Source: Alphaproteobacteria bacterium (GTDB taxonomy: Bacteria; Pseudomonadota; Alphaproteobacteria; Caulobacterales; Caulobacteraceae). Taken from it: 12,893 bases of DNA. The notes beneath the pieces were generated by a model. That model ran no database searches, was not told the origin of the DNA, and saw only the letters and a program-made list of their open reading frames with translations. Positions 6,580 through 12,668 of this stretch are shown piece by piece (positions within the stretch are counted from its first letter, which is position 1; every line of letters starts with the position of its first letter). The stretch is from assembly GCA_018895795.1 (NCBI GenBank), contig JAHINZ010000088.1, forward strand, positions 1 to 12,893. Reading direction: 5' to 3'. The position numbers were made by a program, and so were the translations under genes.

Positions 6580-8556
6580 ATGAACCTTGACCCCTTTCCG
6601 CCGGCGTCCGACGCCGGCGACGGATCAAATGCGTTCGTGAACGCCGACGCGCGGGTCGGCGTGGTCTCCGGCAAGCAGAGCCTGACCGTCAGCGGCGCGG
6701 CCTATCAACTGCTGCGCGACGAGCCCGGCTGGTCCAGCGCGCTCGGCGTCGGCTTCACGGTGACCTACGGCTTCCGGTCAACCGCGCCCTCGGCCATGCC
6801 CCCCGACACCACCGACTTCACGCGCTTCAACACCGCCCAGATCCTCCAGGCTGAAAAGGCGCTGGCCGCCTGGTCCGATGTCGCCAACATCATCTTCACC
6901 CGCGTCGGCCAGGGCTCAAGCGACGAAGCCGCCTACAGCAATTCGGCGGCCATCCTGTTCTCGAACTATAGCGACACGACCTCCACCGCCGCGGCGGCGT
7001 TCGCCTTCTATCCCGGCAACACCGCCGCCAGTTCCAGGGCGGGCGATATCTGGGTCAACGCCGCGCAGTCCTATAACCGCGCCCCGTCCGGGTCGAACTA
7101 TGGCGGCCTTACCCTGGTCCACGAGATCGGCCACGCCATCGGACTGGCCCACCCGTCGGACTATAACGCCACCGACAGCGTCGCGGCGACCTATGCGGCG
7201 AACGCCGGCTACTACGAAGACAGTCGTCAATACACGGTGATGAGCTATTTCAGCGAAGCGAACACCGGCGGCCAGTTTAACGGCGCCTACGCCTCGGCGC
7301 CGTTGCTGGATGATATCGCCGCCGCTCAGCTGGCCTATGGCGCCAACATGACCACCCGCCTCGGCGACACCGTGTACGGCTTCAATTCCAATGCCGGGCG
7401 AGAGTGGTTCGAGACGACCTCGGCCGCCCGCAAACTGGTCTTCGCGGTCTGGGACGCCGGCGGCGTCGATACGCTGGACTTTTCCGGCTACGCCAACAAC
7501 CAGACGATCGACCTGCGGCAGGGGTTTTTTTCGAGCGTCGGCGGCCTGGTCGGCAACGTGACCATCGCGATCGGGGCCGATATCGAGAATGCGCGGGGCG
7601 GGGCGGGCGCGGACATCCTGATCGGCAACGGCCTGGCCAATGTGCTGGACGGCGGGCCCGGCGCGGACTCGCTGGATGGGGGACCCGGCCTCGACACCGC
7701 GCGCTATTCCGGATCGTTCAGCCACTACACGCTGACCGCGGCCGCGGCCGGCGGCTGGACCATCCGCGACAGCGGCAATGTCGACGGCCAGGACAGCCTG
7801 GTGAACATCGAGACCCTGCTCTTCAGCGACCGCTCGGTCGCCATGGTCGACAGTCGCGTCGCGACGGCGATGAACAATATCTTGCGGCTGACGGCCTTCA
7901 CGGCGGGCGCCGACGCGCTGACGATCAAGCTGAGCGCCGGCCTGGCGGCGGGGGGCCAGAGCGGCGAAGCGATCACCCAAGTCATCAAGACGGCCGCCGA
8001 CACCAGCGCCGTCGCGGTGCTGACCTACCAGTTCTTCACCGGTAAAACCCCGACCGCCGCCGGCATGGACTATCTGATCGCCCCGGACGGCCCCAACGCC
8101 AACAACCTCAACGGCGGCTATTATCAAAGCTTCGCCTTCGAGAACCGCTACATCAATTTCGCGGTCAATCTGGGCAAGGTCGGCGAGGGTTCGGCGTCGT
8201 TCGCCGCCAAATATGGCTCCGCGACGCTGTTCGACGCCACCAAGCTGGCCTATGGGGTGATCTTCGGAGCCACGCCCACCGACGCCAAGGTGCACGCCCT
8301 GCTGGACGCCACCTTCACCCTCAATGGCGCGACCCTGACCCGCGGCGACTATTTCAGCGCCTACGGCGCCGACGGCCTGGACGGCCTGGGCACGAAAGCC
8401 GCCATGGTCGGCTGGTTGCTGGCGGAAGCCGAGAAAGCCCATGTCGGCCTCTACGCGCTGTCGGCCGAGGGCTTCTTCACCGCCCTGGCGACGAGCGACG
8501 TGCTCGGCGTCGACCTGATCGGCGTCTACGGCAAGCCCGAATATAATCTGATCTGA
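6580..8556 (+). CDS. sapA: SapA-like S-layer-associated RTX metalloprotease with RsaA-type surface-anchor domain
   Basis: 658 residues, with no N-terminal signal peptide. The protease domain (~1-250) has the metzincin site HEIGHAIGLAH (H181, E182, H185, H191) and the Met-turn VMSY (M221, Y223), as in serralysins (M10B). A short RTX block (about 339-372; GGAGADILIGN, LDGGPGADSLDGG) should bind calcium, consistent with type I secretion. The last ~238 residues (421-658) look like the N-terminal surface-binding part of the S-layer protein RsaA: TYQFFTGKTPTAAGMDYL, an FENRYINFAVNL-type motif and a similar spacing. C. crescentus SapA is known to be this size, to be exported by the RsaA type I transporter and to cleave altered S-layer protein. 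AGGGA 8 nt before the ATG supports the start. The transporter genes are not in this window. Confidence 0.9.
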   Translation: MNLDPFPPASDAGDGSNAFVNADARVGVVSGKQSLTVSGAAYQLLRDEPGWSSALGVGFTVTYGFRSTAPSAMPPDTTDFTRFNTAQILQAEKALAAWSDVANIIFTRVGQGSSDEAAYSNSAAILFSNYSDTTSTAAAAFAFYPGNTAASSRAGDIWVNAAQSYNRAPSGSNYGGLTLVHEIGHAIGLAHPSDYNATDSVAATYAANAGYYEDSRQYTVMSYFSEANTGGQFNGAYASAPLLDDIAAAQLAYGANMTTRLGDTVYGFNSNAGREWFETTSAARKLVFAVWDAGGVDTLDFSGYANNQTIDLRQGFFSSVGGLVGNVTIAIGADIENARGGAGADILIGNGLANVLDGGPGADSLDGGPGLDTARYSGSFSHYTLTAAAAGGWTIRDSGNVDGQDSLVNIETLLFSDRSVAMVDSRVATAMNNILRLTAFTAGADALTIKLSAGLAAGGQSGEAITQVIKTAADTSAVAVLTYQFFTGKTPTAAGMDYLIAPDGPNANNLNGGYYQSFAFENRYINFAVNLGKVGEGSASFAAKYGSATLFDATKLAYGVIFGATPTDAKVHALLDATFTLNGATLTRGDYFSAYGADGLDGLGTKAAMVGWLLAEAEKAHVGLYALSAEGFFTALATSDVLGVDLIGVYGKPEYNLI

Positions 8557-8708
8557 TCGGGCCTTCGCGGCGGTCGAAGCCGGCGCGGCCGTCTGTTCGG
8601 TTTTTCCGGCGCCTCTTCCGCCGGATCCTCCCGCGTTGCGGCTTGGCCAAGCGCCGCGAAAGCGGTCGCCGGTCTGGACAAGTCACACCACACCCTGTCC
8701 CCAGACCC

Positions 8709-8822
8709 CGTCATCCCGGGGCTTGCCCCCGGGACCCATGGGTCAGCTTCCACGTGAAAGTTCCACCCCGCGCCGCACCTGCGGCGGAACGATGGGTCCC
8801 GGGGACAAGCCCCGGGATGACG
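8709..8822. repeat. Palindromic intergenic element E1 with 31-bp inverted arms
   Basis: The left arm (8709-8739, beginning CGTCATCCCGGGGCTTG) and right arm (8792-8822, ending AAGCCCCGGGATGACG) are complementary over 31 bp with one mismatch. The interior holds a second hairpin, CGCCGCA-CC-TGCGGCG (8771-8786). Elements ending in CCCGGGATGACGG are a widespread class of intergenic repeats in alphaproteobacteria. No transposase is present, so it is a passive repeat or a MITE-like element. Confidence 0.85.
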
Positions 8823-8831
8823 GGCGTTTGT

Positions 8832-8906
8832 GGAGGTCGCGGCTTGCCGCCCCTTCGCGCCGAAGGGAGCCAAGCCTTCCTCTCACGGCGAGACGATCGC
8901 CGGTCT
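8832..8906. repeat. 75-bp direct repeat, copy 1 (module M1)
   Basis: It runs from GGAGGTCGCGGCTTGCC to ATCGCCGGTCT and matches the copy at 9080-9154 with two substitutions in 75 bp. It includes the hairpins CCCTTCG-CGC-CGAAGGG and CGGCGA/TCGCCG. It begins 9 bp after element E1. Confidence 0.9.
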
Positions 8907-8940
8907 CAGCGCCCTTCCCTGGCCCCCGCCCCCAACCTCC

Positions 8941-9070
8941 CGTCGTTCCCGCCCCTGTGGCGGGAACCCCTGGTTCAGCTGACCCGTGAGACGCATTGGC
9001 GCGCTAGCGCGCCACCCCTCCGCACCTGCGGCGGATAGAGGGCTCCCGGGCCGAAGGCTCGGAATGACGG
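8941..9070. repeat. Palindromic intergenic element E2, diverged relative of E1
   Basis: It starts CGTCGTTCCCG and ends GGAATGACGG, like E1, and shares the internal CCGCACCTGCGGCGGA block and a TCAGC...CGTGA block with E1. It contains a perfect 9-bp hairpin GTTCCCGCC/GGCGGGAAC (8945-8953 with 8959-8967), an 18-bp perfect palindrome TGGCGCGCTAGCGCGCCA (8997-9014) and a 7-bp hairpin with a GAA loop (9047-9063). Confidence 0.75.
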
Positions 9071-9079
9071 TTGTTATTG

Positions 9080-9154
9080 GGAGGTCGCGGCTTGCCGCCC
9101 CTTCGCGCCGAAGGGAGCCAACCCTTCATCTCACGGCGAGACGATCGCCGGTCT
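9080..9154. repeat. 75-bp direct repeat, copy 2 (module M2)
   Basis: Second copy of the 8832-8906 module with two substitutions, again starting 9 bp after an E-type element. Its right end continues as GGACAGGTCA and forms the left arm of a larger inverted repeat with 9225-9242. Confidence 0.9.
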
Positions 9155-9274
9155 GGACAGGTCACTCAAGGCCGACGCTTCGTGTCGCCGCGAAGCTGTC
9201 GGTCGCAGACCGGGGTCGGTGGACTGACCTGTCCAGACCGGCACGCTTGGCCTCCATGAGATGAAGGGTTTGGC
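9117..9274. repeat. Nested inverted repeat ending the palindromic array
   Basis: Outer arms 9117-9133 and 9257-9274 are complementary with one extra base on the right. Middle arms 9147-9164 and 9225-9242 are an 18-bp perfect inverted repeat around CCGGTCTGGACAGGTCA. A further inner hairpin pairs CCGACGCTTCG (9172-9182) with CGAAGCTGTCGG (9191-9202) with one bulge. The right half is therefore an inverted, partly replaced copy of module M2. Confidence 0.8.
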
Positions 9275-9307
9275 GCGACGCGGGGGCGTCCGGAATTGAA
9301 GTCGAAA

Positions 9308-10045
9308 TTACTTTTCCGAATGAGGGCCTTCAAGTGGCGACGTCTGCTCGACGGGCAAGGCGATCTCCCGCTTGCCTGCTGCCTTCAGCTTGCTATTGAG
9401 CGCTTCAGTTCGCGCTCTGTCTCGACCAGGCTCTTCAAAAGAAAATACCACCAGCTCTTCGATGATTTCGAGACAAGCTTCGACTTCATCTGTGCCAATT
9501 TCAACTATTGTTAGATCTTCGCCGCGTCTAATATGCAACGCAAAATTGCCAATTTCTTTGACATAATCAAGTTTAGCAAGAAGTCTTTTCGGCAAACGCT
9601 TATCAATGTCAGTTTCTTTATTTGCTAAATCAATACTAGCCGCCAAAGTCGGCTTTGCATAGCCAAGATTATCCAAAATAAGCTCAAGTGCGCGACGAGC
9701 GTATGCCCCTGCCGCCCCTACATGAAGCCCGTAAAGCTTACACGCTTCTCCATATGCGCCGACGACTTCTGGAGGCGCAAAAAGATACTTAACTGAAGAT
9801 CGAGCTTGCGATGAAGGATACAACGTCAACATGGGTGATGAAATTCCATGCGGCATGCCAACTTGAACAAAACCTACTTTTAATTCAACATCCCTGCAAC
9901 TAAGGCATTGCTTAACATGCAATATTACCGCACCCGCATGCTGCACGTGGTATTTTATCACCTGAATTCTATGACAATGCGGGCAAACGTATTTCACATC
10001 ATCTGCCGAACCCGGTTGATAATAGCCTATTTGATTGAGAGGCAT
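9308..10045 (-). CDS. Zinc-ribbon and DUF4145-domain protein, likely horizontally acquired
   Basis: 245 residues. The N-terminus has two CxxC knuckles, C21-P-H-C24 and C47-L-S-C50, that should bind zinc. Residues ~105-200 match the DUF4145 pattern as I know it: YARRALELILDNLGY, a short loop, LLAKLDYVKEIGNFALH and a trailing acidic helix (DEVEACLEIIEELV). The C-terminal tail (205-245) is charged and low in structure. DUF4145 proteins are of unsettled function and often sit near restriction or defence genes, but none is visible here. Base composition differs sharply from neighbours: 9541-9600 has 21 G/C in 60 bases in a genome that is otherwise clearly GC-rich. The ATG at 10045 has no clear Shine-Dalgarno. 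It is separated from the aldehyde dehydrogenase gene by a terminator, so it is its own transcription unit. Function unknown. Confidence 0.85.
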   Translation of the reverse strand: MPLNQIGYYQPGSADDVKYVCPHCHRIQVIKYHVQHAGAVILHVKQCLSCRDVELKVGFVQVGMPHGISSPMLTLYPSSQARSSVKYLFAPPEVVGAYGEACKLYGLHVGAAGAYARRALELILDNLGYAKPTLAASIDLANKETDIDKRLPKRLLAKLDYVKEIGNFALHIRRGEDLTIVEIGTDEVEACLEIIEELVVFSFEEPGRDRARTEALNSKLKAAGKREIALPVEQTSPLEGPHSEK

Positions 10046-10080
10046 GCAGGCGGCCCGGCTAGCGAGAAAGATAGCAATCG

Positions 10081-10149
10081 CAGGTTGGTGACCGGTCAGG
10101 GAAAGTCAACCTGACCAAATTATTGTTCTTGAAGAAAAACTTGCGGCAA
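10081..10149 (-). promoter_or_regulatory. Candidate promoter and overlapping dyads for the DUF4145 gene
   Basis: Read on the minus strand, TTGCCG (10149-10144) and AATAAT (10124-10119) are 19 bp apart and could be -35 and -10. Immediately downstream is a perfect dyad GGTCAGG/CCTGACC (10094-10100 with 10110-10116). It overlaps a second perfect dyad CAGGTTG/CAACCTG (10081-10087 with 10107-10113). The two stems exclude each other, so this could be an operator at the start site or a switching leader hairpin. Confidence 0.35.
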
Positions 10150-10191
10150 GACGACAAGGTGGCGAACTTGCCTTGGCTTTCGAGGACAACG

Positions 10192-10220
10192 AAAAAGGGC
10201 GGAGCCTTTCAGCCCCGCCC
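10192..10220 (-). terminator. Rho-independent terminator of the aldehyde dehydrogenase gene
   Basis: On the minus strand GGGCGGGGCT (10220-10211), a GAAA loop and GGCTCCGCCC (10206-10197) form a 10-bp stem with two G-U pairs, followed by TTTTT (10196-10192). It starts about 28 bp after the aldehyde dehydrogenase stop and isolates that gene from the DUF4145 gene. Confidence 0.85.
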
Positions 10221-10248
10221 CTCTCAATCCGTCTAGCTCAGAGCAAAC

Positions 10249-11688
10249 CTACTCCGCCGCCACCTTCGGCGAATAGCCCAGGATCGCCTTGGTCTCGAGG
10301 AACTCGCCGAACGCGTGATCCCCCCACTCTCGGCCGTTGCCGCTCATCTTGTAGCCGCCGAACGGGGCCATCATGTCGGGGCCGGCGCCGTTGATATTGA
10401 CCTGGCCGGCGCGCAGCCGCGAGGCCACCTTGCGGGCCGCGTCCAGATCGCCGCCCGAGACATAGGCCGCCAGGCCGTATTCGGTGTCGTTGCCGACCTT
10501 GATGGCCTCGTCGACGGTGTCGTAGCCGATGATCGAGACCACCGGGCCGAAGATCTCTTCCTTGGCGATGGTCATGTCATTGGTGACATTGGCGAACACG
10601 GTGGGCTTGACGTAATAGCCCTTGTCCAGGCCCTCGGGCCGGCCGGTGCCGCCGGTGACCAGGGTGGCGCCCTCGTCGATGCCCTTCTGGATCAGGCCCT
10701 GGATCTTGTTCCACTGCACGTCCGAGACGACCGGACCCATCTTGGAATTGCCGTTGGGGTCGCCCACCGTGTGGGCCTCGGCCGCGACCTTGGCGATGGC
10801 GATCACTTCGTCCATCTTCTGGCCGGGCACCAGCATGCGGGTGGGGGCGTTGCACGACTGGCCCGAATTCATCATCACCGAACCGATGCCGCCGGTGACG
10901 GCGCGTTCGAAGTCGGCGTCTTCGAGGATGATGTTGGGGCTCTTGCCGCCCAGCTCCTGGTGCACGCGCTTGACGGTCGGGGCGGCGTTCTTGGCCACCT
11001 CGATGCCGGCGCGGGTCGAGCCGGTGAACGACACCATGTCGACTTCAGGATGGCTGGACAGGGCGGCGCCGACCGTGGGGCCGTCGCCATTGACCAGGTT
11101 GAACACGCCGTGCGGCACGCCGGCGGCGGCCAGGACTTCGGTCCAGATATAGCCGCTGAAGGGCGCGATTTCCGAGGGCTTGAGCACCATGGTGCAGCCG
11201 GTGGCCAGGGCCGGGGCCACCTTGCAGGCGATCTGGTTGACCGGCCAGTTCCACGGCGTGATGAACGCGCAGACGCCGATCGGCTCCTTGACGATGCGGG
11301 TGGTGCCGCGATCGTCCTCGAACTTGTAGTCCTTCAGCACCGCGATGGCGGTCTGGACGTGGCCGATGCCCATGGCGGCCTGGGCGCGCTGGGCCAGCCA
11401 GGCGGGGGCGCCCATCTCTTCGGTGATGGCCTTGGCCATGTCCTCGAAGCGCTTCATGTATTCGGCGACGATGCGCTCCAGCAGGTCGACGCGCTCTTCG
11501 CGGCTGGTCAGGCTGAAGGTGGCGAAGGCCTTGCGGGCGGCCATCACGGCCTTGTCGACGTCGGCGACGCCGCCCATCGAGATCTTGCCGCAGACCTCTT
11601 CAGTGGCCGGATTGATCACGTCCAACGTCTTGGGCGCGACCGGATCAACCCAGGCCCCGTCGATATAGAACTTGGTATAGTCGCGCAT
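10249..11688 (-). CDS. NAD(P)-dependent aldehyde dehydrogenase
   Basis: 479 residues, a full-length ALDH-superfamily enzyme that oxidises an aldehyde to its carboxylate in the cytoplasm. Visible catalytic elements: PWNWP with the oxyanion asparagine N147, K170 in LKPSE (cofactor binding), FTGST (221-225), the general base E245 in QELGGKSP, and the nucleophile C279 in NSGQSCNAPTR. EEIFGPV and FGGYKMSGNGRE near the C-terminus are also typical. AGGAG sits about 6 nt upstream of the ATG. A strong terminator follows. The Nudix gene lies 104 bp upstream on the same strand, but a separate palindrome in that gap suggests its own control. The substrate cannot be assigned; the sequence resembles generic broad-range aldehyde dehydrogenases. 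Confidence 0.95.
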   Translation of the reverse strand: MRDYTKFYIDGAWVDPVAPKTLDVINPATEEVCGKISMGGVADVDKAVMAARKAFATFSLTSREERVDLLERIVAEYMKRFEDMAKAITEEMGAPAWLAQRAQAAMGIGHVQTAIAVLKDYKFEDDRGTTRIVKEPIGVCAFITPWNWPVNQIACKVAPALATGCTMVLKPSEIAPFSGYIWTEVLAAAGVPHGVFNLVNGDGPTVGAALSSHPEVDMVSFTGSTRAGIEVAKNAAPTVKRVHQELGGKSPNIILEDADFERAVTGGIGSVMMNSGQSCNAPTRMLVPGQKMDEVIAIAKVAAEAHTVGDPNGNSKMGPVVSDVQWNKIQGLIQKGIDEGATLVTGGTGRPEGLDKGYYVKPTVFANVTNDMTIAKEEIFGPVVSIIGYDTVDEAIKVGNDTEYGLAAYVSGGDLDAARKVASRLRAGQVNINGAGPDMMAPFGGYKMSGNGREWGDHAFGEFLETKAILGYSPKVAAE

Positions 11689-11766
11689 GCCGTGCTCCTG
11701 CCCTTTAGGGATGTGAGGTCCGCTCTAATTTGGGGTGCGGCGGGCCGTCTTCAAACAACCATTTTA

Positions 11767-11781
11767 ATGATCGCTGATCAT
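11767..11781. promoter_or_regulatory. Palindrome upstream of the aldehyde dehydrogenase gene
   Basis: ATGATC-GCT-GATCAT is a perfect 6-bp dyad 78 bp upstream of the aldehyde dehydrogenase start. A second dyad ATGTGG/CCACAT (11780-11785 with 11796-11801) overlaps its right edge and the 3' end of the Nudix gene. Either could be an operator, or the second could be the end structure of the Nudix transcript. No regulator is encoded next door. Confidence 0.3.
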
Positions 11782-11792
11782 GTGGGAAGCCC

Positions 11793-12263
11793 TCACCACA
11801 TCACGTCGCTCTCAATTCCCTCCAAAGCCTCGGCGATCCGTCGCCGGGTGGCCGGGGTGGCGCCCTGCGGCAGGGCGTCGGGCGCGAACCAGCCGACCGC
11901 GTGGATCTCGCCCTGGGCGCCGGCGGCGCAGGGCGCCCAGGCGTCGATGCGATAGACCAGCACGTGGTCGCGCGGGTGGTGGGCGTTGTTGTCGTGCACC
12001 GACAGCAGGCGCGGCCGGCCGATCACCCGCACGCCGGCCTCCTCCTGCAGTTCGCGGATCACCGCCGTCTGCGCCGTCTCGCCGCGCTCGACCCCGCCGC
12101 CGGGCATGTACCAGCCGGGCACATAGGTGTGCTCGACCAGCAGCACCCGGCCCTGATCGTCGGTGACCAGGCCGCGCACCCCCAGGGTCAGACCCCGACG
12201 CCAGCGGAACCAGGCATAGACCAGGGGACGGGTGAAGGGTTCGAGACGGCGGCGCCAGAGCAT
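11793..12263 (-). CDS. Nudix-family hydrolase
   Basis: 156 residues. A perfect Nudix box GX5EX7REUXEEXGU spans residues 56-78 (G56, E62, R70, E71, E74, E75, G77), which binds divalent metal and cleaves a nucleoside diphosphate linked to another group. The N-terminus is basic and aromatic (MLWRRRLEPFTRPLVYAWFRWRRG in pieces), and could contact membrane or nucleic acid. DNNAHHPRDHVLVYRIDAW suggests a particular subfamily but I cannot name the substrate. The gene is divergent from the toxin-antitoxin operon across 99 bp and precedes the aldehyde dehydrogenase gene on the same strand. No clear Shine-Dalgarno precedes the ATG. Family certain; substrate unknown. Confidence 0.93.
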   Translation of the reverse strand: MLWRRRLEPFTRPLVYAWFRWRRGLTLGVRGLVTDDQGRVLLVEHTYVPGWYMPGGGVERGETAQTAVIRELQEEAGVRVIGRPRLLSVHDNNAHHPRDHVLVYRIDAWAPCAAGAQGEIHAVGWFAPDALPQGATPATRRRIAEALEGIESDVMW

Positions 12264-12312
12264 GGGCCGCAGACTAGCCGAAACCGAAGCGCCGCGCCGC
12301 TCTTCGAAAATC

Positions 12313-12341
12313 TTGCCGATTGTCCCACTGAGTGGTACATA
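12313..12341 (+). promoter_or_regulatory. higBA promoter with overlapping operator palindrome
   Basis: TTGCCG (12313-12318) and TACATA (12336-12341) are 17 bp apart, a plausible housekeeping -35/-10 pair. TGTCCCACTGAGTGGTACA (12321-12339) is a 19-bp palindrome with 8 of 9 pairs matching; it fills the spacer and overlaps the -10. This is the classical arrangement for autorepression by the HigA antitoxin or the HigBA complex. No GTTC-N7-GTTC SOS box was seen in 12264-12362. Confidence 0.6.
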
Positions 12342-12362
12342 GGGTCAAGTTGGGATCGCGAC

Positions 12363-12659
12363 ATGATTGTCAGCTTCCGGGATGAAGCCCTGCGCGCCTT
12401 CTTCGTGGAGGACGCAAGGTCACGCACCATTCCTCCTGATCTGGAGGGGCGGGTGTTCCGCAAGCTGCAGATGATTGATGACGCGACCAGCGATCAGGAT
12501 CTGCGCGCGCCGCCCAGCAATCATTTCGAAAAGCTGCGCGGACGCCTCGAGGGCCTGTATTCCATCCGGGTGAACCAGAAGTGGCGACTGGTGTTTCGGT
12601 GGGACGGCGCTCGGGGCGAGGCCTCGGATCTCTATCTTGACGACCATATCGACAGGTGA
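12363..12659 (+). CDS. higB: HigB-type (RelE superfamily) mRNA interferase toxin
   Basis: 98 residues from the ATG at 12363. The frame is open far upstream, but only as the antisense of the Nudix gene. The protein has the HigB 'killer protein' pattern: MIVSFRDEALRAFFVED at the start, a central helix (27-45), then HFEKLRGRLEGLYSIRVNQKW and RLVFRWDG, ending in a DLYLDDHI acidic/His segment. This fold cleaves mRNA on the ribosome and is neutralised by the HigA protein encoded 9 bp downstream. Toxin-first order is typical of higBA. The promoter and operator lie 22-50 bp upstream. A related C. crescentus HigBA system is SOS-controlled, but no matching LexA box is apparent here. Activity itself is not shown. 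Confidence 0.9.
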   Translation: MIVSFRDEALRAFFVEDARSRTIPPDLEGRVFRKLQMIDDATSDQDLRAPPSNHFEKLRGRLEGLYSIRVNQKWRLVFRWDGARGEASDLYLDDHIDR

Positions 12660-12668
12660 AGGTGAGCC

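Larger units (their letters stand above)
8557..9307. other. Non-coding region packed with palindromic repeats
   Basis: About 750 bp separate sapA from the DUF4145 gene, and I see no credible gene. Short open frames here translate to low-complexity Arg/Pro strings and to the recurrent phrase SPGMTG, a known artefact of alphaproteobacterial intergenic repeats. Content in order: a 12-bp palindrome GCTTGGCCAAGC (8641-8652), element E1, module M1, element E2, module M2 and an inverted diverged module, each listed separately. A weak hairpin (8560-8567 with 8575-8581) just after the sapA stop may mark its transcript end. Confidence 0.7.

Noticed and set aside
6916..8442. 508-codon minus-strand open frame opposite sapA
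   Set aside because: Antisense shadow of the metalloprotease, with no domain and no ribosome-binding site of note.
8526..9264. Several short open frames in the repeat region, some containing SPGMTG
   Set aside because: They are translations of palindromic intergenic repeats, a known source of false genes in alphaproteobacteria.
8709..9274. CRISPR array or insertion sequence
   Set aside because: Repeats are few, of mixed type and without regular unique spacers; no transposase or cas gene is present.
10315..11955. 546-codon plus-strand open frame opposite the aldehyde dehydrogenase
   Set aside because: Antisense of a certain gene; composition is Asp/His/Gly/Val-rich with no motif, and it runs on into the Nudix gene.
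11901..12362. N-terminal extension of the higB frame
   Set aside because: It is the antisense of the Nudix gene; the HigB family begins at the MIVSF start, and the promoter lies inside the extension.
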